18,754 bases of DNA from Ferruginibacter sp. (GTDB taxonomy: Bacteria; Bacteroidota; Bacteroidia; Chitinophagales; Chitinophagaceae). Both the position numbers and the translations under genes were made by a program. The stretch lies in contig JAGPDJ010000011.1 of assembly GCA_018057635.1 (NCBI GenBank), positions 1-18,754 of the forward strand. Reading direction: 5' to 3'. Shown piece after piece: positions 1 to 6,494 of this stretch (positions are counted from its first letter, which is position 1; each line of letters begins with the position of its first letter). The notes under the pieces are model-generated. The model did no database searches. It was not told where the DNA came from and worked only from the letters and a program-made list of their open reading frames with translations.

Positions 1-708
1 GAAGTGATTGCCGGTGGCCCCACGACGGCAGATACATCAACCTTTGAAGAAGCCATTCAGATAATATACAAATATAAACTGCAGCAAAAAATACCAACGT
101 CAGTTATTCATCACCTGGAAAATGGCAGAAAGGGTTTACTTCCTGAAACAGTTAAAAACGGAGATCCTGTTTTAAAAAATGTACAGAACATAATTATTGG
201 GAGTAATGCCATCGCCCTCCGGGCAGCTGTCAGTAAAGCAACCGAACTGGGCTATCATACTTTAATACATGAAAGCAATTTGAAGGAGGATGCAGCAATT
301 GCCTCAAGGGATTTTATCTCACTATGTAAAAATTATAATGGCCCATTACCTGCATGTTTACTGATGGGAGGTGAAACAACGGTAACCGTTACCGGTAGTG
401 GCAAAGGCGGAAGAAACCAGCACTTTGCCCTCGCAGCTTTGTTGGAAATGATGAAAAGTAAACATGATAAAAATAACAATGTAACTATTATGTCTGCAGG
501 CACAGATGGAACCGACGGACCAACAGATGCTGCCGGAGCCATCATTGATAAACACAGCATTGATACAGTAAATCAAAATAATTTTAACCCTCAGCAATTC
601 TTTGATAACAATGATTCCTATCATTTTTTTCAACAGGCCGGGGGATTGATCAAAACCGGCGCTACACAAACGAATGTTATGGATATAATCCTTGCTCTTA
701 TCGTATAA
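1..708 (+). CDS. Glycerate kinase, MOFRL family (C-terminal part, cut by window edge)
   Basis: The frame is open from base 1 to a TAA at 706-708, so only about the last 235 of the roughly 420-450 residues usual for this family are present; the true start lies upstream. Visible family marks are the start-of-fragment EVIAGGPTTAD (family form: VIASGPTVPD), the LMGGETTVTVTG and GGRNQHFALAAL stretches (nt 358-440), and the MOFRL signature SAGTDGTDGPTDAAGA (nt 493-540). Known for the family: ATP-dependent phosphorylation of D-glycerate to 2- or 3-phosphoglycerate in the cytoplasm (TtuD/GckA-like). Which product is made here cannot be told from sequence. It stands 79 nt upstream of the oxidoreductase gene on the same strand. 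It could supply or recycle glycerate linked to the phosphoglycerate glycosyltransferase at 3722, but that is inference. The family call is firm. Confidence 0.88.
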   Translation, partial: EVIAGGPTTADTSTFEEAIQIIYKYKLQQKIPTSVIHHLENGRKGLLPETVKNGDPVLKNVQNIIIGSNAIALRAAVSKATELGYHTLIHESNLKEDAAIASRDFISLCKNYNGPLPACLLMGGETTVTVTGSGKGGRNQHFALAALLEMMKSKHDKNNNVTIMSAGTDGTDGPTDAAGAIIDKHSIDTVNQNNFNPQQFFDNNDSYHFFQQAGGLIKTGATQTNVMDIILALIV

Positions 709-730
709 AATATAATGAATGCCGTATTTG

Positions 731-738
731 TATATTTG
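731..738 (+). promoter_or_regulatory. Candidate Bacteroidota -7 element upstream of the oxidoreductase gene
   Basis: TATATTTG matches the Bacteroidota -7 consensus TAnnTTTG exactly. It lies 50 nt before the proposed ATG at 788, downstream of the glycerate kinase stop. No convincing TTG/TTTG -33 element is seen at the expected spacing (about 19-21 nt upstream), and such AT-rich matches arise by chance, so this is only a candidate. Confidence 0.3.
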
Positions 739-787
739 TATAACTGTACACGGATTGAAAAATTCTTAATTGTGCAACCAGGAAATT

Positions 788-2176
788 ATGTCGCTACGCC
801 AGTTTATTGCTTCCCGTAAATTTTTAAGGCCATTGCATTTTATCAAGGATACGGCCATGCTTGGATGGAATGAAGTGGCATCCCTGTTTGGTTTACACAA
901 AGATGTTTTTTTTAACCCTTTACACAAAATAATTGAAAAGCCGGTAACAGTTATACTGATAGGAGCCGGGCACCGGGGGAATATATACAGCAGTTATGCA
1001 TTACAGAAGCCCAATGAAATGAAGATTGTTGCTGTTGCTGAGATTAACCCGGAAAGAAGAAGCAAACTGGCTTTGTTACACAAAATTCCACATACACATT
1101 GTTTTAAAGACTGGAAAGAAGTATTTGAAAAAGAAAAAATGGCAGATGCTGTTATCATAGCAACTCCTGACCAGGTGCATACACAACCCTGTTTAGCAGC
1201 ACTGGAAGCTGGTTATGATATTTTATTGGAGAAACCGATTGCCCCAACTGAGCATGAATGCAGGCTGATCCTGGAAAAAGCCACAACAACAAACCGTATT
1301 GTAGGCGTTTGTCATGTGCTCAGGTATTCTCCTTATTTCAGGGAAATGAAAGAAGTGATTGATGCAGGCCTGATCGGCGATATTATCAGTTTGCAACATA
1401 TGGAACCCATAGAACATATACACATGAGCCATTCTTATGTTAGGGGTAAATGGCGGAACAGTAAAAATGCAACACCCATCATCCTGGCAAAATCTTCACA
1501 CGATACAGATATCATTCGCTGGCTTGTAAATAATCCCGTACACGATGTTCATTGTTTTGGAAACCTGCGCTGGTTTACCAACCGCAATGCTCCTGAAGGA
1601 AGCACAGAACGCTGCACAGATGGTTGCAAAGTAGAATCAACCTGCCCTTATTCTGCCTTACAGATCTATTACCGCGACAGGAAACGTTTATATGTTTTTG
1701 ACCTGCCGGATGATGAATTGGCATGGGACAATTATATCCTGGAACAATTAAAAACTTCAGACTATGGACGCTGTGTTTACAGGATGGATAACGACCAGCC
1801 AGATCACCTTACCGTAAATATGCTTTTTGAAAATGGGGTAACAGCAGCATTTTCTATGGAAGCACACGTTTCATATGAAGGAAGAAGAACAAGGATCATG
1901 GGATCAAAAGGAGATATTATTGGAGATATGGAAACGTTTGTGCTGACTAACTTTAGTACAAAAAAACAAACCACCTGGAGTTTAAAAACAGACGCTCACG
2001 GCGGTGGCGACCAGGCACTCGTAAAAGACTGGCTGCAGGCTGTTTACCAGCAAGATAAAAGCCTGCTCAGTTCAACCATTGATGTATCAGTTGAAAGCCA
2101 CCTGGTGGCATTTGCCGCGGAACGCAGCCGCAATAACAGAAGTATTGAAGACATCAGTATTCCAAAAACTAAATAA
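788..2176 (+). CDS. Gfo/Idh/MocA family NAD(P)-dependent oxidoreductase
   Basis: The predicted protein is 462 residues. A Rossmann fold begins near residue 53, with the dinucleotide loop GAGHRG at 59-64. The family EKP motif is at 148-150 (LLEKPIAP), and K235-SSHDTD-241 matches the usual catalytic Lys/His-Asp region. These features put it in the sugar or cyclitol dehydrogenase superfamily; the substrate is unknown. Three cysteines cluster at 276, 280 and 286 (CTDGCKVESTCPYSA), a pattern I recall in a subgroup of these enzymes and which might bind metal. The first 50 residues precede the Rossmann domain and form an extension with no recognisable signal peptide or Tat motif. I chose ATG 788 over the in-frame TTG at 770 because it is an ATG preceded by AGGA. 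It may be transcribed alone or with the upstream glycerate kinase. Confidence 0.87.
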   Translation: MSLRQFIASRKFLRPLHFIKDTAMLGWNEVASLFGLHKDVFFNPLHKIIEKPVTVILIGAGHRGNIYSSYALQKPNEMKIVAVAEINPERRSKLALLHKIPHTHCFKDWKEVFEKEKMADAVIIATPDQVHTQPCLAALEAGYDILLEKPIAPTEHECRLILEKATTTNRIVGVCHVLRYSPYFREMKEVIDAGLIGDIISLQHMEPIEHIHMSHSYVRGKWRNSKNATPIILAKSSHDTDIIRWLVNNPVHDVHCFGNLRWFTNRNAPEGSTERCTDGCKVESTCPYSALQIYYRDRKRLYVFDLPDDELAWDNYILEQLKTSDYGRCVYRMDNDQPDHLTVNMLFENGVTAAFSMEAHVSYEGRRTRIMGSKGDIIGDMETFVLTNFSTKKQTTWSLKTDAHGGGDQALVKDWLQAVYQQDKSLLSSTIDVSVESHLVAFAAERSRNNRSIEDISIPKTK

Positions 2177-2264
2177 AAAGATTCACCTCCAAATAAATAT
2201 CAACTTATACCTGCATCGTTTCAATGCTAACTGTTAAATAATTTTAAATAAACCAATTTCCCCG

Positions 2265-2284
2265 GGTTAAATATTTTTTTAACC
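2265..2284 (+). terminator. Weak hairpin downstream of the oxidoreductase gene
   Basis: GGTTAAA (2265-2271) and TTTAACC (2278-2284) can pair around a 6-nt loop, followed by AATTTTT. The stem has only two G-C pairs, so it is at best a weak intrinsic terminator. It lies in the 238-nt spacer (2177-2414), which otherwise shows only AT-rich sequence, repeated AACCAATTT words, and a possible poor -7 match (TATCTTTA, 2379-2386) before the next gene. Confidence 0.25.
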
Positions 2285-2414
2285 AATTTTTCTCGTTTTC
2301 CTTATAAGCTCTGATTGATTTTAATAAAATAATACAACAGTTGCAATTGATAAAAAAGGCTTACTTTCTTTAAATTGTATCTTTACCATTTACGGATATA
2401 TAAAAAAATTTACA

Positions 2415-3722
2415 TTGAATAGTTTGTTTCAAAAATTCAAGCTTGGTAATGAGAAAGAAGAATATGAATCTGTAATTACAACCATAGACAATGGAGTAGT
2501 ATTCCGTGGTACCAATTTATGGATTCTCATATTTGCCATTTTTGTTGCTTCACTGGGTTTGAATGTAAATTCAACTGCAGTAATAATAGGCGCCATGCTT
2601 ATTTCACCCTTAATGGGGCCAATCATGGGCATCGGCCTCGGTATGGGCATCAATGATATTGCATTACTGCGAAAAGCCATGTATAATTTCACAGTAGCAA
2701 CAGGAGTGGCATTAATTACTTCTACAATATTTTTCCTGGTATCGCCACTTAGAGATGCACACTCAGAACTTTTAGCACGCACTTCGCCCAATATTTATGA
2801 TGTATTGATTGCTTTGTTTGGAGGGCTAGCAGGCATACTTGCTACTTCCAGCAAACAAAAAGGGAATGTAATTCCGGGTGTTGCCATTGCCACAGCTTTG
2901 ATGCCACCTTTATGCACTGCAGGATACGGGCTGGCAACTTTACAGTTTAATTTCTTTTTGGGGGCTTTTTATCTCTTTATTATAAATACTGTTTTTATTG
3001 CCCTGGCTACTTTTGTAATGGTACGGTTTCTGCACTTCCCCGAAAAAGATCTGCACAATGCAAAACTGACCAAAAGGGCGCATCGCATTGTATGGGGAAT
3101 TGTACTTCTAACATTATTGCCCAGTATTTATTTCGGCTATGATATGGTACAGCAAGACAAGTTTAATAAAAATGCTGCCCGCTTTATACAATATGAAGCA
3201 CATTTCCCGAATGATTATTTGTTGTCTAAGAAGACAGATGCAAAAACAAAAAGTATCTTACTTGTTTTCGGAGGTAAGGAAATTTCTGCAGAAGAAAAAT
3301 CTAACCTTACTGATAAACTTAAGCGATACGGATTAGGAGATGCTACATTAGAGATTAAACAGGGTTTCGCTTACCTGTCTGAAAATAATGATGGAGATAA
3401 AGATGAAAAGTATAAAATGATCAGCAGTGCACTGGAAGATAAGGATAAAGAACAAAAATTGCTACAGTTAAAACTTGACAGCATTTACAAACATCAGCAA
3501 ATTTCAAAACAGGTTTATGCGGAACTGAAAGTGCAATACCCTTCATTAAAAAAAATTATCATCCAGCCTTCAATGGCGGTTACTGACAGTGCCGCGTTGA
3601 AAAGTGCATATTTAGTTTTAGTTGAATTAGCCGGAGGCTTGCCTGCAAGTGAAAAAATAAAATTAGAGAAATGGCTTAATATCCGTTTACAGCAAAATAA
3701 TATTACATTAATATTTCAGTAA
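2415..3722 (+). CDS. DUF389 family multi-pass membrane protein (TIGR00341-like)
   Basis: The predicted protein is 435 residues. The N-terminal half carries about seven hydrophobic segments (near residues 34-52, 54-78, 93-111, 127-146, 152-174, 178-206 and 225-243). It includes the glycine-rich block SLGLNVNSTAVIIGAMLISP (46-65) continuing into MGPIMGIGLGMGIND (67-81), which I recognise as the core of the DUF389 family. Residues 246-435 form a hydrophilic C-terminal domain with a Lys/Glu-rich, possibly coiled-coil stretch near 325-365. No biochemical role is firmly established for the family that I know of. The start is TTG at 2415; no in-frame ATG occurs upstream or before residue 61, well inside the membrane domain. 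The TAA stop overlaps the next gene's ATG by one base (TAATG), so the genes are very likely translationally coupled. This links it to the glycosyltransferase and NhaD genes in a probable stress-related operon. Confidence 0.85.
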   Translation: MNSLFQKFKLGNEKEEYESVITTIDNGVVFRGTNLWILIFAIFVASLGLNVNSTAVIIGAMLISPLMGPIMGIGLGMGINDIALLRKAMYNFTVATGVALITSTIFFLVSPLRDAHSELLARTSPNIYDVLIALFGGLAGILATSSKQKGNVIPGVAIATALMPPLCTAGYGLATLQFNFFLGAFYLFIINTVFIALATFVMVRFLHFPEKDLHNAKLTKRAHRIVWGIVLLTLLPSIYFGYDMVQQDKFNKNAARFIQYEAHFPNDYLLSKKTDAKTKSILLVFGGKEISAEEKSNLTDKLKRYGLGDATLEIKQGFAYLSENNDGDKDEKYKMISSALEDKDKEQKLLQLKLDSIYKHQQISKQVYAELKVQYPSLKKIIIQPSMAVTDSAALKSAYLVLVELAGGLPASEKIKLEKWLNIRLQQNNITLIFQ

Positions 3723-5095
3723 TGATAACAGTAATCATACCCGCGTTGAATGAAGAGGCAACCATTGATTTTGTTGTCAGGCTTGCCATGCAATCGGTAA
3801 ACGTTACAGAAGTAATTGTAGTTGATGATAAGTCAATGGATAATACCGTTGCAACAGCCAGGCAGGCAGGCGCTACCGTTATCACCAGTACCAAACTAGG
3901 TAAAGGGGCTTCTATGAAAGATGGTGTACTTGTAACAAAAAATAACATTATTGTTTTCCTGGATGCAGATATTACTACTTATCCATCCAATATTATTGCC
4001 TTGTTAACAGATCCAATCCTTCAAGGGAGTGCAGATTTTGTAAAGTCTTATTTTTCCCGGCAGGCAGGCAGGGTTACAGAACTGGTTGCCAAGCCACTGT
4101 TATCGATCCTGTACCCGGATTTTCCAAAATTCTGGCAACCTTTAAGCGGCATGATTGCCGGCAAGAAAAACCTGTTTCAGAAAATTGAATTCGAAGAGGG
4201 ATATGGTGTGGATATTGGCATATTGCTGGACATGTTCAGTTTGGGTGCAAAAATAGAAGAAGTGAACTTGGGACACATTGAAAACAGGATGCAAACGCTG
4301 GAAGAGCTTGGAAAGATGTCGAAGGAAGTGGCCAAAACCATCATAAAAAAATCGCAGGATATACCCAATCAAAACCTGGAGACATTTGAAAATATCCAGG
4401 TAATCAGGGAACAAATGGAATTTGCCATCCGGGAAAGTTTATTGTCGCTGAAAAAAATTGCCATATTTGATATGGACAATACCATTTTACGCGAAAGTTT
4501 TATACAGACAGCTGCGTCGGCATTCGGATTTAAAAATGAACTCATGGATGTTGTAACCAATAACAGCAATCCTTTTATCCGTACCAAATTAATTGCCAGG
4601 ATGCTGAAAGGGAAATCTATTGGCGACCTGCTTTCATTAACAGACAGTATTGAAGTTACCGGTCATGTACAGGAAATAATAACGGAATTGAAGAAACAGG
4701 GTTATGTTACCGGAATTATCAGCGACAGTTATGATTGTATCACAAATCATCTTAAAAATAAATTCGGATTTGATTTCACCATTTCAAATGAACTGGAATT
4801 TTCAAAAAGTATTGCAACCGGGGAAGTCAAGATCCCTTCGCTTTTTCTATCAGATAACAACAGTATGTGCAAACATGATTATTGTAAACTCAATGGCATG
4901 ATTGCTGTATGCGAAAAATACAATGTTGACCTAAAAAATGTTTTATTTGTTGGTGATGGCGACAATGATATTTGCTGTTTAAAAAAAGCCGGAATCGGCG
5001 TTTCATTCTGCTCTACCAGCAATATGGTTGATTCAGTATCGGATTATATAATAAAAGAACCCGACTTTAATCAATTGCTTACAATTATTAATTAA
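3722..5095 (+). CDS. Two-domain protein: GpgS-like glycosyltransferase fused to a SerB-type HAD phosphatase
   Basis: The predicted protein is 457 residues. Residues 1-about 215 form a GT-A glycosyltransferase: IPALNEE (6-12), VVDDKSMDNT (33-42), LGKG (59-62) and the metal-binding DAD (81-83). FVKSYF, GRVTEL (116-121), VAKPLLS, EEGYGVDIG (158-166) and NLG...LEELG follow in the order I recall from glucosyl-3-phosphoglycerate synthase (GpgS, family GT81). In that enzyme the GRVTEL region binds the 3-phosphoglycerate phosphate. Residues 245-457 form a HAD phosphatase: DMDNT (250-254, nucleophile D250), a helical C1-type cap, S334, K389 and GDGDND (411-416), in SerB-like spacing. The predicted activity is NDP-glucose plus 3-phosphoglycerate to glucosyl-3-phosphoglycerate, then dephosphorylation to glucosylglycerate, a compatible solute. 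The exact sugar, acceptor and phosphatase substrate are inferred. The protein is cytoplasmic, with no membrane segment. It overlaps the upstream gene by 1 nt and is 2 nt from the downstream gene. Confidence 0.75.
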   Translation: MITVIIPALNEEATIDFVVRLAMQSVNVTEVIVVDDKSMDNTVATARQAGATVITSTKLGKGASMKDGVLVTKNNIIVFLDADITTYPSNIIALLTDPILQGSADFVKSYFSRQAGRVTELVAKPLLSILYPDFPKFWQPLSGMIAGKKNLFQKIEFEEGYGVDIGILLDMFSLGAKIEEVNLGHIENRMQTLEELGKMSKEVAKTIIKKSQDIPNQNLETFENIQVIREQMEFAIRESLLSLKKIAIFDMDNTILRESFIQTAASAFGFKNELMDVVTNNSNPFIRTKLIARMLKGKSIGDLLSLTDSIEVTGHVQEIITELKKQGYVTGIISDSYDCITNHLKNKFGFDFTISNELEFSKSIATGEVKIPSLFLSDNNSMCKHDYCKLNGMIAVCEKYNVDLKNVLFVGDGDNDICCLKKAGIGVSFCSTSNMVDSVSDYIIKEPDFNQLLTIIN

Positions 5096-5097
5096 AC

Positions 5098-6372
5098 ATG
5101 ATTACAGCTGCTATTATTATAATTTTTGTACTGGGTTATATTGCCATCGCATTAGAGCACCCGCTTAAAATAAATAAAGCTGCTTCTGCACTAATAACAG
5201 GCGTGGTTTGCTGGACCATTTACATGCTGCAAAGCGAATCATCTCATGAAGTTGGTGAAGAACTGCTGCATCACCTGGGTGAAATTTCTTCTATCCTTTT
5301 CTTTTTACTGGGCGCAATGACGATTGTAGAACTGATAGACTCACACAACGGGTTTGATATCATCACACAAAAAATTACCACTTCCAGTAAACAAAAATTA
5401 TTACTGATCATTACCCTGATCACCTTTTTTCTTTCGGCATTGCTTGATAATTTAACCACAGCCATTGTGATGACGTCATTGTGTGCAAAGCTGTTGAGTG
5501 AAAAAGAAGACAGGTTATGGTTTGCCGGCATGATCGTGATAGCTGCAAACGCCGGCGGAGCCTGGTCGCCGTTGGGAGATGTAACAACAACGATGCTTTG
5601 GATAGGAGGTCAGATCACAGCACTTAATATCATGAAACAACTGATATTGCCCAGCATTGCTGTATGCATCATCCCGGCCCTGATCGTATCATACCGTTAT
5701 AAAGGAAAAAAAATTACATACATACCGGTTATGGAATCAACAACTGCTGAAAAAAAAGACGGAAAAATCATTCTTTTGGCAGGAATCGGGTTTTTGATTT
5801 TTGTACCTGTTTTCAAAACCATCACTCATCTGCCTCCTTTCATGGGTATGTTACTTGCATTGGGACTTATGTGGGTGATCACCACTTTTCTTCACAAAAG
5901 TAAAGATGCTGAACATGCTGCTAAATATACCGTTGCCAGGGCTTTACAAAAAGTGGACACACCAAGTATTTTATTTTTCCTTGGAATATTACTCGCTGTT
6001 TCCGCCCTACAATCTTATGGAATATTGAAAGACCTTGCGGTTTTTCTTACCAATACATTACAAAATGATTACCTCATCGGGATTGCATTGGGATTGCTTT
6101 CTGCCGTAGTTGACAATGTGCCGCTGGTAGCCGCATCGCAGGGAATGTATGACCTGAATACATACCCCACTGATCATTTTTTCTGGGAATTCCTTGCTCT
6201 TACAACGGGAACGGGTGGGAGCGCATTGATCATTGGAACAGCAGCCGGTGTTGCAGTAATGGGCATTGAGCACATTGACTTTATGTGGTATTTAAAAAAG
6301 ATCGGATGGCTGGCTTTGTTAGGATTTGTAGCCGGGATATTGGTGTTCATATTGCAAATGCAATTGGGGTGA
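5098..6372 (+). CDS. nhaD: NhaD-type Na+/H+ antiporter
   Basis: The predicted protein is 424 residues with about 11-12 hydrophobic segments, an ion-transporter (ArsB/NhaD superfamily) fold. Two related motif sets mark the inverted repeats of this fold: LLDNLTTAIVM (115-125) with NAGGAWSPLGDVTT (151-164), and VVDNVPLVA (337-345) with GTGGSALIIGTAAG (371-384). The conserved Asp/Asn/Thr residues in these match the ion-binding regions of NhaD. Known for the family: sodium (or lithium) export in exchange for protons across the inner membrane, supporting pH and salt tolerance. The length is slightly short for the family, but nothing appears missing. ATG 5098 starts 2 nt after the upstream stop, so it is the third gene of the operon. 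It converges on the POT gene at 6495, with a long inverted repeat between them. An arsenite or dicarboxylate specificity is less likely given the LDNLTT and SPLGD motifs. Confidence 0.85.
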   Translation: MITAAIIIIFVLGYIAIALEHPLKINKAASALITGVVCWTIYMLQSESSHEVGEELLHHLGEISSILFFLLGAMTIVELIDSHNGFDIITQKITTSSKQKLLLIITLITFFLSALLDNLTTAIVMTSLCAKLLSEKEDRLWFAGMIVIAANAGGAWSPLGDVTTTMLWIGGQITALNIMKQLILPSIAVCIIPALIVSYRYKGKKITYIPVMESTTAEKKDGKIILLAGIGFLIFVPVFKTITHLPPFMGMLLALGLMWVITTFLHKSKDAEHAAKYTVARALQKVDTPSILFFLGILLAVSALQSYGILKDLAVFLTNTLQNDYLIGIALGLLSAVVDNVPLVAASQGMYDLNTYPTDHFFWEFLALTTGTGGSALIIGTAAGVAVMGIEHIDFMWYLKKIGWLALLGFVAGILVFILQMQLG

Positions 6373-6393
6373 TTTTATTTAATGGAAATGCAT

Positions 6394-6471
6394 GTCATCC
6401 CGAGCGCAGCGAGGGACCTCTTTAAATGCAATACTGTTGCCCATGAGATCCCTCGCTACGCTCGGGATGAC
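6394..6471. repeat. Long inverted repeat between convergent genes (possible bidirectional terminator / dispersed palindrome)
   Basis: The left arm at 6394-6420 (begins GTCATCCCGAGCG, ends GAGGGACCTC) and the right arm at 6445-6471 (ends CGCTCGGGATGAC) are reverse complements over 27 nt with two mismatches, around a 24-nt loop. The arms are far more GC-rich than their surroundings. The element fills most of the 122-nt gap between the NhaD stop and the convergent POT stop, so the transcript from either side would fold into a strong stem. I recall similar GTCATCCCGAG...CGAGGGA palindromes dispersed through many bacterial genomes, so it may be a mobile or REP-like repeat used as a terminator. Confidence 0.8.
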
Positions 6472-6494
6472 AAAAAGATATTAATTTTTATATC

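Noticed and set aside
770..787. Upstream TTG start for the Gfo/Idh gene, adding six residues
   Set aside because: ATG 788 is preceded by AGGA and gives a natural N-terminus; nothing supports the extra residues.
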